DNA of 64,000 nt from Gaoshiqia hydrogeniformans (GTDB taxonomy: Bacteria > Bacteroidota > Bacteroidia > Bacteroidales > Prolixibacteraceae). The translations under genes and the position numbers were made by a program. Positions within the stretch are counted from its first letter, which is position 1, and the number at the start of each line of letters is the position of its first letter. The stretch is taken from the NCBI RefSeq assembly GCF_049347105.1, contig NZ_CP186334.1, positions 4,278,001 to 4,342,000 of the forward strand. The letters are read 5' to 3'. Below the pieces are notes generated by a model that ran no database searches, was not told the origin of the DNA, and saw nothing but the letters and a program-made list of their open reading frames with translations. Shown here in pieces: positions 1-8,428 of this stretch.

Positions 1-1
1 A

Positions 2-430
2 CGTCAATTTGGGAAATCGGGTAGTTATTATTATCAGATCGTTCGCGGAATTGATCTGCGTCCGGTTGTGCCCAGCCGGGAGCGAAAGTCGCTTGGCGCA
101 GAGAATACCTTTAGTGCCGATTATTTTAGCCTGGACGATCTGAGCGGGCGGATGCAGGAAGTTGAAGACGAATTGTGGCGTCGTTTGTCAAAGTCGAGGA
201 GTTGGGGCCGAACACTGACATTAAAGATAAAATTTGCTGATTTTGAGCAAATTACCCGTAGTAAAACACTCCCTGGACTGATTGAAACACAGGATGTCCT
301 TCATCGTGTTGGTCTGGAATTGCTGAAAAATGAAGCGCCTTTTGTGAAAGGAGTGCGACTACTCGGCCTCACGGTTTCCAATTTTCCGCATAGCGAAAAG
401 GGACCTGTTCAACTGACTCTTGATTTTTAA
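2..430 (+). CDS. dinB: DNA polymerase IV (Y-family), C-terminal part, 5' end outside window
   Basis: The reading frame is open from the first bases of the window, so the gene starts upstream and only about 142 residues are seen. The visible part begins with FGKSG, YYY and RGID, as in the thumb/little-finger junction of DinB, then RERKSLGAENTF, then the little-finger domain. The protein ends in QLTLDF, which fits the beta-clamp binding motif found at the C-terminus of Pol IV enzymes. The family carries out error-prone translesion synthesis after DNA damage. The catalytic palm is not in the window. Identity is confident from the C-terminal motifs; nothing can be said about the promoter. Confidence 0.9.
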   Translation, partial: RQFGKSGSYYYQIVRGIDLRPVVPSRERKSLGAENTFSADYFSLDDLSGRMQEVEDELWRRLSKSRSWGRTLTLKIKFADFEQITRSKTLPGLIETQDVLHRVGLELLKNEAPFVKGVRLLGLTVSNFPHSEKGPVQLTLDF

Positions 431-448
431 GAAGGCAAACTGAATTGT

Positions 449-1477
449 TTAGCTTTTTCGTAATGATGACTCCCTGACAACCAGTTCGGTAGGCATGATA
501 ATCGTTTGGTACCTTTTTGATTTGTTTTTGGCGTCGATTTCCTCAATCAGTAATTCTGCAGCTTTAACGCCCATTTCAAATGCCGGTTGTTTCAGCGTGG
601 AAATGGACGGAGTAACCACCTCGGAAAAGGGTTCATTGCTGAACCCAATGATTCCGAATTCTTCCGGTATGTTCATTCCGTTTTTTTTCAGATAAACAAT
701 CATACTCAGGGCAGAGGTGTCGTTTCCGCAAAAAACGGCATCGGGCGGGTGGGGAAGAGCCAGTAGTTGTTTAATGGCTTCCTGTCCATCCATCCGGGTC
801 AACCGGTTGCAGATAATCAGCTCTTCAATAACCGGAAGATTGTTCTTTTTCAGCGCCGAAATATAACCTTCCATCCGGTCGCGGTAGGTATTTAACACGG
901 TAGGACCGGCTAAATGGGCGATCCGTTGATAGCCCTGCTCAATCAGGTGTTGTGTGGCTGTAAAACCAACCGAAAAATCATCCACTACAATTTTATGGGC
1001 ATCAAGTCCCGGCACAACCCGGTCGAAAAATACCAGCGGAATATTCTTGTTGGTAAATAGTTGAAAATGATCAAATTCATTGGTTTGCATGCTTAGCGAA
1101 GCAATCAATCCGTCCACCCGGTTCGAGAAAAGAGAATGTACAATTTTTTTTTCTTTTTCCAACAGGTCGTTTGATTGCGAGATGATTACATTGTAACCTT
1201 TTGCAAACGCAACATCTTCAACTCCGGTAATAAATGTAGAAAAGAAATGACGATTGATCAGTGGAACAACAATGCCAATGGTGTTGGTTTTCCGGTTTCT
1301 CAGGTTCGATGCGATGGTATTGGGTTGATAACCCATTTGCAGCGCAAGCGTTTTGATTTTATCTTTCGTGGCCTGGCTGATTCGCGGATTATCGTTTAAA
1401 GCCCGGGATACGGTGGATGCTGAAATTTTTAATTCGCGGGCAATATCGTGTATGGTGATTGATGTTTTGTTGTCCAT
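449..1477 (-). CDS. LacI-family transcriptional regulator of the kdu locus
   Basis: A 342-residue LacI/GalR repressor. An N-terminal helix-turn-helix (about residues 6-27, IHDIARELKISASTVSRAL) is followed by the hinge and a periplasmic-binding-protein-like sensor domain (from about residue 60, TIGIVVPLINRHFF). I chose the ATG at 1477 because the HTH then starts a few residues in, as is normal for the family; an upstream start at 1507 would add ten residues with no family match. The gene is divergent from kduI, and a 12-bp palindrome lies between them. By family knowledge it should bind that site and release it when a uronate-derived ligand such as KDG is present; the ligand is inference. Confidence 0.9.
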   Translation of the reverse strand: MDNKTSITIHDIARELKISASTVSRALNDNPRISQATKDKIKTLALQMGYQPNTIASNLRNRKTNTIGIVVPLINRHFFSTFITGVEDVAFAKGYNVIISQSNDLLEKEKKIVHSLFSNRVDGLIASLSMQTNEFDHFQLFTNKNIPLVFFDRVVPGLDAHKIVVDDFSVGFTATQHLIEQGYQRIAHLAGPTVLNTYRDRMEGYISALKKNNLPVIEELIICNRLTRMDGQEAIKQLLALPHPPDAVFCGNDTSALSMIVYLKKNGMNIPEEFGIIGFSNEPFSEVVTPSISTLKQPAFEMGVKAAELLIEEIDAKNKSKRYQTIIMPTELVVRESSLRKS

Positions 1478-1543
1478 TCCTTGTGAAAATATGTGCAAAT
1501 ATGACAATAAATTTTGATTTTCTGCTAAATTATAAATTTATGC

Positions 1544-1555
1544 GCAATCGATTGC
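1544..1555. promoter_or_regulatory. LacI-type operator between the LacI gene and kduI
   Basis: GCAATCGATTGC is a perfect 12-bp palindrome with the central CG pair typical of LacI-family operators. It lies between two divergent start codons (1477 and 1611) and covers the TTG that would serve as the -33 element of the kduI promoter, so binding would block transcription. Confidence 0.65.
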
Positions 1556-1582
1556 ATTTATTTGTTTTTAATTCTATATTTG
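1551..1582 (+). promoter_or_regulatory. Bacteroidota-type promoter of kduI
   Basis: TATATTTG at 1575-1582 matches the Bacteroidota -7 consensus TAnnTTTG exactly. A degenerate -33 element (ATTG, 1551-1554) lies 20 bp upstream and overlaps the palindromic operator. The start codon of kduI follows 28 bp downstream. Confidence 0.6.
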
Positions 1583-1610
1583 CATAACAGATCAATAAAA
1601 TAATAAAACT

Positions 1611-2453
1611 ATGGCAATCATTTTTGAAGAACGTTTTGCTTACAATCCGGAAGATTTTAAGCAATATGATACGCAACGGATCAGGAAAGAATTTTTAGTT
1701 GAAAAGTTGATGGAAGAAGGAAATATCCATCTGGTCTATTCACATATTGAACGATATATTGTTGGCGGGGCCGTGCCGGCGTCAGCTCCGCTGAAACTTG
1801 AAGCTGTTGATGCGCTGAAAGCTGAATATTTTTGTCAACGGCGCGAGGTGGGTATCATCAACGTGGGGGGAAAAGGTTCGGTTACGGTTGACGGAACAGC
1901 GTATGTGCTTGACTTTAAAGATGCCCTGTACATTGGCCGGGGCAAAAAAGAAATCATTTTCACTTCGGCTGATGCTTCAAAGCCAGCCCGTTTTTACCTG
2001 AATTCTGCTCCGGCCCACAAAGAACTTCCGGTAAAACAAGTAACCCTGAAAGATGCCAACGTGTTGCACATGGGATCGCTTGAAACTTCGAATGAGCGAA
2101 ACATCAATCAGTTGTTGATTAATACGGTTGTCGAAACCTGTCAGCTGCAAATGGGGATGACTGAACTAAAACCGGGGAGCGTTTGGAATACCATGCCCGC
2201 TCATACGCACAGCCGCCGGAACGAGGTGTATTTCTATTTCAATATTCCCGAAGGCCAGGCGGTTTGTCATTTTATGGGACAACCAACCGAGACCCGCCAT
2301 ATTTGGATGGCGAATGAACAGGCAGTTATTTCTCCAAGCTGGTCAATTCACTCAGCTGCCGGAACCAGCAATTATATTTTTATTTGGGGAATGGCCGGCG
2401 AAAACCTCGATTACACCGATATGGATATCATCAAACCATTTGAATTGAGGTAA
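1611..2453 (+). CDS. kduI: 5-keto-4-deoxyuronate isomerase
   Basis: A 280-residue KduI, the usual length. It converts 4-deoxy-L-threo-5-hexosulose uronate, the open form of unsaturated uronates released by pectin and other polyuronide lyases, into 3-deoxy-D-glycero-2,5-hexodiulosonate in the cytoplasm. The cupin metal site is intact: H198 and H200 in AHTH, E205 in RRNEVY, and H247 in WSIHS, matching the zinc ligands known in the E. coli enzyme. It is followed after 51 bp by kduD, which uses its product, and preceded by a divergent LacI regulator with a palindrome over the promoter. Product inducible by uronates is the likely behaviour. Confidence 0.96.
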   Translation: MAIIFEERFAYNPEDFKQYDTQRIRKEFLVEKLMEEGNIHLVYSHIERYIVGGAVPASAPLKLEAVDALKAEYFCQRREVGIINVGGKGSVTVDGTAYVLDFKDALYIGRGKKEIIFTSADASKPARFYLNSAPAHKELPVKQVTLKDANVLHMGSLETSNERNINQLLINTVVETCQLQMGMTELKPGSVWNTMPAHTHSRRNEVYFYFNIPEGQAVCHFMGQPTETRHIWMANEQAVISPSWSIHSAAGTSNYIFIWGMAGENLDYTDMDIIKPFELR

Positions 2454-2504
2454 AAACCGCTTCGGCGAGTTTGATTGGACTGGATAAAATTTAAAAATAC
2501 GTAT

Positions 2505-3299
2505 ATGAATGAATTGTTTGATTTGACAGGAAAAGTGGCCCTGATTACCGGCGGTACACACGGAATTGGTATGGCAATCGGTAAAGTATTGGGCAAAGCA
2601 GGCGCTAAAATTTGCGTGAATGACCTGTCAGGCGACAAACTGCAAGCCTGTCGCGATGAATATAAAAAAGAAGGCATCGATGTGTTTGCGTTAAAATTTG
2701 ATGTCACGGATGAAGCGGATGTCGACCGCGGTATTTCTGAAATTGAGAAGGAAGTGGGAACCATCGATATTTTGGTCAACAATGCCGGTATCATCAAACG
2801 CATCCCGATTCTGGAAATGCCGATCAGCGATTTTAAACAAGTGATTGATGTTGATTTGGTTGCTCCTTTGATTGTCTCCAAGCGTGTTGCCCCGGGAATG
2901 ATTGCAAAACGTTCCGGTAAAATTATTAACATGTGTTCGATGATGAGCATTTACGGCCGTAACTCCGTCTCAGCCTACGCTTCGGCTAAAGGCGGACTCA
3001 AGTTGCTGACTGCCAATATGTGTTGCGAATGGGCCAAATATAACCTGCAAATCAATGGAATCGGCCCGGGATACATTGCTACGTCACAAACTGCGCCGAT
3101 CCGTGAGAACGGCCATCCGTTCAACGACCTGGTGATGACCCGCACCCCTGCCGGGCGTTGGGGCGAGGCCGAAGACGTGGGTAACGCCGCTTTGTTTTTA
3201 GCATCAAAAGCCAGCGATTTTGTTAACGGACATATTTTGTTTGTTGACGGAGGGATCCTGGCGAACTTTGGCTATGTGAAGGGTGAAAACGATCTTTAA
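2505..3299 (+). CDS. kduD: 2-deoxy-D-gluconate/2-keto-3-deoxygluconate oxidoreductase (SDR)
   Basis: A 264-residue classical short-chain dehydrogenase. The cofactor motif TGGTHGIG is at residues 15-22, NNAG at 92-95, and the catalytic Ser145, Tyr158 and Lys162 (YASAK) are all present. By family and position it reduces the KduI product to 2-keto-3-deoxygluconate. The start is the ATG at 2505, which places the Rossmann motif at the usual depth; a TTG at 2475 is in frame but would add ten unmatched residues. It forms an operon with kduI and the following DUF4861 gene (11-bp gap). Confidence 0.93.
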   Translation: MNELFDLTGKVALITGGTHGIGMAIGKVLGKAGAKICVNDLSGDKLQACRDEYKKEGIDVFALKFDVTDEADVDRGISEIEKEVGTIDILVNNAGIIKRIPILEMPISDFKQVIDVDLVAPLIVSKRVAPGMIAKRSGKIINMCSMMSIYGRNSVSAYASAKGGLKLLTANMCCEWAKYNLQINGIGPGYIATSQTAPIRENGHPFNDLVMTRTPAGRWGEAEDVGNAALFLASKASDFVNGHILFVDGGILANFGYVKGENDL

Positions 3300-3310
3300 T
3301 AACTCAGCGT

Positions 3311-4588
3311 ATGAAAGTGAAAATAATACTGGTGGTTGGAACGGCATTGCTATCCCTGGCTTGCCGGCAGGAAAAGCAACTGGCGCTGAGCAATCCGCTT
3401 GATCAGGCCAGATTCGATGAAATCATTGTGCTTGACCGTGCAGCCATTGAAGCTTCGTTCTCTCCGGGTGATGTAACGCTGGTCCCGGTGGTAAGAAACG
3501 GCGAATCGTATCTTCCTTCCCAAGTTGATGATCTGGATGGAGACGGCGAATGGGATGAGTTGGTATTCATCGCTGATTTTCAGCCCAATGAACAGTTGGA
3601 ACTGACGATTGATTTTGTTCAGCCAACAGCATATCCTGAGTTTGAAAAACGAACCAACCTGCGCCTTGGCATCGACCAGGGTGATCATACTTATCAAGAA
3701 GTGGATGATTACCTGGCGCCGGACAATAAGGAGGGCTTTAAAATTATTGCACAGGGAGAGAGTGTTAGCTGGGAAAACGACAAGATGGGATTTCGTTGTT
3801 ATTTTGATGTGCGAAATGTGAAGGATCTGTACGGTAAGCTGAAACCCGAAATGGTGCTCGATAAGATACACACGCCGGAATTGGGCGACTATCATGTATT
3901 GGCCGACTGGGGAATGGACGTGCTTCATTGCGGAAGCTCATTGGGCTCAGGTGGATTGGCCATGCTGGAAAATGATTCGTTGTATCGTCTGGGTTCGACT
4001 GAAGTTTATGAGTACCGGAAAATTGCTGAAGGCCCTGTTCGTTCGGTTTTCGACCTGAAGTACGGAGGTTGGGATGTGGCCGGCCAAAACCTGTCGGCTG
4101 TTGAACGGATTAGCATTTATCCGGGGAAATACTGGTTTCAATCGGATGTAACGGTATCCGGCTTCACCGGTGAAAAGCAAATTGTCACCGGAATAGTGAC
4201 CAGCCTGCTGAAAAACGATCCTTACGAATTTGATGCGAACAGCGAATACAAAGCGGTGGCAACGCTTGACGTCCAGTCGCTGAATAAGGATGAACTGGGA
4301 ATGGCGATATTAGCAAAATCAGACGAAGTGACCCGGATTGACAGGACGACAGATATTAATTTTTTCAATCTGGGTTATCAAACCGTTCCCGAAAAGAATT
4401 TCAGCCAGGTCATCTCTGAGACCTGCTACCTCGCGCAAAAGATCAGGAATGATGAGGCTTCGCGGCACTTCTTTTTCTCTGTTTGGGGACTGGAAGATCC
4501 AAAATGGAAAGAGATCAGCGAATTTCAAAAATACATCGCTGCCGAAGCCGAGAAATTGAGTCACCCCCTTGTTGTGATGATTAGATAA
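3311..4588 (+). CDS. DUF4861-family lipoprotein in the kdu operon
   Basis: A 425-residue secreted protein. The N-terminus (MKVKIILVVGTALLSLAC) carries a lipobox with Cys18, so it is a predicted lipoprotein. The rest resembles the DUF4861 family, which in my knowledge occurs near polysaccharide and uronate utilisation genes in Bacteroidota. A Ca-binding-like stretch DDLDGDGEWDEL is seen near residue 77. It starts 11 bp after kduD and ends at a good terminator, so it is the last gene of the kduI-kduD operon. Its function is unknown. A role in processing or binding a uronate-containing oligosaccharide outside the cytoplasm is inference from position only. Confidence 0.72.
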   Translation: MKVKIILVVGTALLSLACRQEKQLALSNPLDQARFDEIIVLDRAAIEASFSPGDVTLVPVVRNGESYLPSQVDDLDGDGEWDELVFIADFQPNEQLELTIDFVQPTAYPEFEKRTNLRLGIDQGDHTYQEVDDYLAPDNKEGFKIIAQGESVSWENDKMGFRCYFDVRNVKDLYGKLKPEMVLDKIHTPELGDYHVLADWGMDVLHCGSSLGSGGLAMLENDSLYRLGSTEVYEYRKIAEGPVRSVFDLKYGGWDVAGQNLSAVERISIYPGKYWFQSDVTVSGFTGEKQIVTGIVTSLLKNDPYEFDANSEYKAVATLDVQSLNKDELGMAILAKSDEVTRIDRTTDINFFNLGYQTVPEKNFSQVISETCYLAQKIRNDEASRHFFFSVWGLEDPKWKEISEFQKYIAAEAEKLSHPLVVMIR

Positions 4589-4611
4589 GTTTACTTTTTC
4601 TTAGATGAATT

Positions 4612-4642
4612 GGCCGGCCCGTTTGGGTTCGGCCTTTTTTTT
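4612..4642 (+). terminator. Rho-independent terminator after the kdu operon
   Basis: GGCCG at 4612-4616 pairs with CGGCC at 4630-4634, with extra GCCC/GGG pairing inside, followed by eight T residues. It sits 24 bp after the DUF4861 stop codon. Confidence 0.8.
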
Positions 4643-4654
4643 GAAAAAGCATAA

Positions 4655-4696
4655 TAACCAGTAGCCAGTAACCAGTAGCCAGTAACCAGTAACCAG
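4655..4696. repeat. Heptamer tandem array, unit TARCCAG, six copies
   Basis: Six head-to-tail 7-bp units, alternating TAACCAG and TAGCCAG, lie between two convergent genes. The period is exactly 7 with no indel. Two other intergenic arrays in this window (near 36055 and 39331) share the 7-bp period but not this unit. Confidence 0.85.
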
Positions 4697-4736
4697 TAGT
4701 AACGGTGTCTTCTCCTTTAAATTTTGGTCTGTTCGT

Positions 4737-6377
4737 TTACCAAAGAATTTCGTCCAGTACGCGCCCCTGGCAGTGGGAGGGGATGTCGAGGCCCAGGATC
4801 TCGAAGATGGTTGGGACCAGATCAATGGCATCTGCTTTTTCGCGGAAACGACCGTTTTTTACGCCTTTGCCCAGCCAAATCAGCGGGATGCGCGTGTTAT
4901 CGTTATAATTGGTGCGTTGAAATTTAAATTTTGGCTGCCAACCGTCTTCAAACACGTATAACACATCGCCCGAGCGTTTCAGGTTGTATGATTTAGCCAT
5001 ACTCACCAGTTGACTGTTCAGGAAATCGCCCCGTTCAAAATCAGCTGATGGCATAGCCAGTTTTACCCCTTCAAACTGGTTGATAAAACTGGCTGTTTTT
5101 GACTGGATCGTTTCCAGTGAAAGGCCTTTTTTCTCAATTAGTTCGCGGTTGAGGTAAATTTGCTGGTCGCTTGTAAATTCCACCCAATCACCTTGCCCGT
5201 AGGTAATATTCAGATATGATTTCAGCAAAGCGATCATGCTTTCGGGCGACACGAATCCGACGGGCATGTTAAATTCTTCTTTCAGGTAATCGACCGGATA
5301 GCTGGCCGAACAGGCCGACGTGAGCACCACCAGGGTATGATCGAGACCAATATTTTTCTCCAGGTAGTTCAGCAAGGTGGCAATATCCTGATCGAGACGG
5401 AGGTAGGTGTCCTGCATTTCCACCGATGATGGCCCGAACGAGCCGTTTTCATAGTCCATCGATGAGAAGTTGATGCAGAGCAGGTCGGGTATTTCATCGC
5501 GGCCCAGGCGTTCATATTCAATCAGGTTGATTGAAAAGTCAAGGACCATTTTATTGCCGTAGGGCGTTGTTTTCAGTACCTTGTAATTTCCGGCACGCGA
5601 CATTAACTTGCTGAGGTTATAAGGGAAGGTATTCCACTTTTCGTAATAGCCGGTTTCCAGCACATAATCGTCTTCAACGCTGGCCCCGTAACTGCCCGAG
5701 GGCAAAAGCAGCGACCAGTCGCGCTTGATATACAGATCGGCGAGTTTTTTATAGTTGAAGTCGATAGCCCAGGAGGGAAACTGATCGACATAATAGGAGC
5801 TGGAGATCATGTTACCAGTTTCGTTATCGAGCCAGTAGGCCCCATCGGCGGCATGCCCGGCAGAGAAAACTGCGCTGTAGTCATTCAGTCCAACCGAAAA
5901 CACCTTGGCCTGCCCATTGGTTTTCAGTTTTAACCCATCGCCCAGGCCGGGGCTGAGCAGGCGAACGGCCGAGCGTTGCCCTTCGCGCGAGTCGCTCCCC
6001 ACGGTCATGTAGAAATTATCCTCAATTGCGTTGATTTCTTTTCCTTTCAGCCGGTCTAACCAGCTTTCGTTAACAATACCGTGCCGGTCGGGGTAAACGC
6101 CTGTGAACAGGGTGGGGACACCGGTATAACTTTTCATCACATGCAGGTTTATGGAGGCGTTGGAACACACGGCCCCCTGGTTGAGCAGCCGCAGAAAACC
6201 GTCCTGCTGAAATTTATCGGCGTAACGCGACAGGTAATCGGTACGCATTTGTTCAATATTGATTACCACGACCAGGCGGGGCGGATTAACCGATGGATTG
6301 TTTGTTCGTTGCGCAGCCAAGCACCCACTGATCATTAAGGCTGCTATCACCAGATTAATTCTTTTTTGCAATTGCAT
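4737..6377 (-). CDS. PafA-like alkaline phosphatase superfamily protein, probably catalytically inactive
   Basis: A 546-residue exported protein whose lipobox (MISGC, Cys19) suggests a lipoprotein. The layout follows PafA-type phosphatases: VVVINIEQMRTDY near residue 36, FGPSSVEMQDTYLRLD near 314, and a C-terminal LDIPSHCQG segment. The active-site positions known in PafA have changed. The metal aspartate of VVDQMR is replaced within INIEQM (40-44). The KDR triad is GLNDY (163-167). The DYVGH ligand histidine is glycine in DYENG (308-312). The TADHG pair is TSACS (353-357). The THG histidine near 489 is absent. I infer a pseudoenzyme, perhaps a binding or regulatory protein. It is monocistronic and convergent with the kdu operon. 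Confidence 0.8.
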   Translation of the reverse strand: MQLQKRINLVIAALMISGCLAAQRTNNPSVNPPRLVVVINIEQMRTDYLSRYADKFQQDGFLRLLNQGAVCSNASINLHVMKSYTGVPTLFTGVYPDRHGIVNESWLDRLKGKEINAIEDNFYMTVGSDSREGQRSAVRLLSPGLGDGLKLKTNGQAKVFSVGLNDYSAVFSAGHAADGAYWLDNETGNMISSSYYVDQFPSWAIDFNYKKLADLYIKRDWSLLLPSGSYGASVEDDYVLETGYYEKWNTFPYNLSKLMSRAGNYKVLKTTPYGNKMVLDFSINLIEYERLGRDEIPDLLCINFSSMDYENGSFGPSSVEMQDTYLRLDQDIATLLNYLEKNIGLDHTLVVLTSACSASYPVDYLKEEFNMPVGFVSPESMIALLKSYLNITYGQGDWVEFTSDQQIYLNRELIEKKGLSLETIQSKTASFINQFEGVKLAMPSADFERGDFLNSQLVSMAKSYNLKRSGDVLYVFEDGWQPKFKFQRTNYNDNTRIPLIWLGKGVKNGRFREKADAIDLVPTIFEILGLDIPSHCQGRVLDEILW

Positions 6378-6543
6378 GTTGTTGTTTGTTAAGAAGCCTC
6401 AAAAATAAAAAATTACGGATGAATGGAAACAGTTCTCGATAAATATTCCCGGGTTGTTTCAGCACTTTATTAAAACCGCGAAGTTTTACATCCTGACCAG
6501 TGATGCCTGTTATCCGCTCGTCATTCTGCCGTCAATGATCACA

Positions 6544-7059
6544 TCATTTCCTTTTTCGGGAAGAGCGGATCAGATCGCTAAGGTTGAGTTGTAAGCCGGG
6601 GTTTATTCGGTCGGGATTGTACGGGTTGCCATATGATTTTATCACGGTAGTGTTTCGTAGTCCGAGATTGGCCAGTTGGGTGTAGAGCAACTGCATATTC
6701 TTTTCGAAATATTTCATTTCCAGGCTGTAGGTAACCACCGGCTTTATCATATAATTACGGTAGGCGACGATGAACGTATTTTCTGTGGCTTTACCGGCGG
6801 TGGCGTGAACGATTTTGGGCGATAGCGACAAATGATTGATCATGAGTGAATCACCTTCCTGTAAATAAGTCCGGAAATAACCGGTGCTGTCGGTAGCAAC
6901 AATTTTCAACGTCCGGTAGTTGATGAGATAAGCATTTTCAACCGGGACCGAATCTTCGCTAAACAAGTAACCTTCGAAGATGATGAGCTTTTCGTCCTGA
7001 TTCTGAGATAAGCCGATGAAAGGAATAAAAACAGCAAAAAGCAATATGCCCGACTTCAT
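6544..7059 (-). CDS. Secreted carboxypeptidase-regulatory-domain-like protein (paralog 1)
   Basis: A 171-residue protein with an N-terminal signal peptide (MKSGILLFAVFIPFIGLSQ). Residues about 28-85 form a CarboxypepD_reg-like beta-sandwich segment (FEGYLFSEDSVPVENAYLINYRT). The start is the ATG at 7059; the longer frame would need a TTG. It is clearly related to the gene at 39594-40133, sharing FEGY, EDS.P.ENA.LINYRT and EGDSL.INH. The family usually occurs as a module in larger envelope proteins. As a stand-alone protein its role is unknown. The two paralogs differ in their C-terminal tails; both end near an N-P-G motif followed by basic residues. Confidence 0.65.
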   Translation of the reverse strand: MKSGILLFAVFIPFIGLSQNQDEKLIIFEGYLFSEDSVPVENAYLINYRTLKIVATDSTGYFRTYLQEGDSLMINHLSLSPKIVHATAGKATENTFIVAYRNYMIKPVVTYSLEMKYFEKNMQLLYTQLANLGLRNTTVIKSYGNPYNPDRINPGLQLNLSDLIRSSRKRK

Positions 7060-7208
7060 TGTTTTTTGCTGCAAACATAGGCTTCTTATCTGTTAAGATT
7101 AATTAAGTTTAGCCAACAAACCTAAAGCATTGTTAAATGATGTTACGGCCTACCGGCGACAGTTGTTGTGTTACAATCGGTAAACTGAATCCCCCTATTG
7201 TTTTTCGG

Positions 7209-8270
7209 CTATTGCCAGATTTGATTTTGGTTCAGGGCTTCGCGGTAACGTTGGGCATTTTTGTTGTGTTCGTTCAGGGTGCGGGCAAAATTATGGTAGC
7301 CTGAGAAGTCTTCGCGGGCACACATGTATAAGTATTTGTTGTCGTCGGCATTCAGCACGGCATCAATACTCGAAATTTCGGGAAAATTGATTGGCCCCGG
7401 CGGGAGTCCGGTATACTTATACGTATTGTATGGCGATTCAATCTCAAGATGCCTGGTTAACACCCGTTTGATCTCAAAATTGCCCATCGCGAATTTGATG
7501 GTTGGATCGGCCTGAAGGATCATTCCTTTCCGGATACGGTTGATGTACAGGCCTGCTACAATTGGTTTTTCGTCGGCTTTTATGGTTTCTTCCTGCACAA
7601 TGGAGGCCAGGGTAATCACTTCAACCGGACTTAACCCGAGCTGGCTGGCTTTTTCCAGTCGCTGGTCGGTCCAAAAACGCTCATATTCGGCCTTCATCCG
7701 TTCGGTAAATTGTTCAGGGCTGGTTGTCCAGTAAAATTCGTAGGTGTTGGGAATAAACATGGCATGAAAAGAATATTCGTCAAAGCCCATTTGTTCAATC
7801 ACTTCAGGTTGGGTAAAATAGGCGATCAACTCCGTTGAATCGGGTTCGATGTATTTGGCTACTTTGCCGGCCAGTTCGGCCATAAAGCGCAGGTTGTTAA
7901 AAGTTACCGATACGGGCTGCTGATCTCCTGACCGCAACATGTTAACGATGCTGTTGGTGTTCATGCCTTTGTCAAAAACATATTTACCGGGCTTCACCAG
8001 GTTGGGGTAGTCTTTCTTTTTTGCCACCCATTTAAAGGCTTTTTCATTCAGGAGGATGTCCTTGGCCCGGAGAGAATCCAGAACCTGTTCAAAACCGGCA
8101 TCGGAAGGGATGGTTATACTTCCCGGATTTTTAACATTTCCGTCAAATATGTAGTTGAAAAGCTGGTAACCCCTGAGCCCGGCCAATACAAAGGCGATGG
8201 CAAACAGAACGATCAACAGCTTGTTTAATTTCGGGAAAAGCATAATCCGGTTATTCAAATTCAGTTTCAT
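7209..8270 (-). CDS. mltG: Endolytic murein transglycosylase
   Basis: A 353-residue MltG (YceG family). A single N-terminal membrane helix (about residues 17-33) is followed by a LysM-like region and the catalytic domain. The family signature is present: ASIVQEET at 222-229 with the catalytic glutamate, LYINRI at 241-246, ILQADPTIKFAMG at 251-263, and SPYNTYKYTGLPPGPI near 279-294. It cleaves nascent glycan strands in the periplasm and helps set peptidoglycan chain length. The gene stands alone and is divergent from the flavodiiron gene. Confidence 0.95.
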   Translation of the reverse strand: MKLNLNNRIMLFPKLNKLLIVLFAIAFVLAGLRGYQLFNYIFDGNVKNPGSITIPSDAGFEQVLDSLRAKDILLNEKAFKWVAKKKDYPNLVKPGKYVFDKGMNTNSIVNMLRSGDQQPVSVTFNNLRFMAELAGKVAKYIEPDSTELIAYFTQPEVIEQMGFDEYSFHAMFIPNTYEFYWTTSPEQFTERMKAEYERFWTDQRLEKASQLGLSPVEVITLASIVQEETIKADEKPIVAGLYINRIRKGMILQADPTIKFAMGNFEIKRVLTRHLEIESPYNTYKYTGLPPGPINFPEISSIDAVLNADDNKYLYMCAREDFSGYHNFARTLNEHNKNAQRYREALNQNQIWQ

Positions 8271-8428
8271 TTTGTATTGTTTTTGAACTGCAAAAATAAA
8301 CTTTTCGGTGAATACCGCTTCATGTGAGCTTTACCTTAAATTTCGGCAAAATGAAAATCAGGCGATATTGGTTTAATCTAAATTGCCTATTTTCGTGTAC
8401 TCGGAAATTCAAATAAAAACGAAAACAT

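Noticed and set aside
4655..4702. CRISPR or attachment-site reading of the heptamer array
   Set aside because: Units are 7 bp with no spacers; a slippage-type array fits better.
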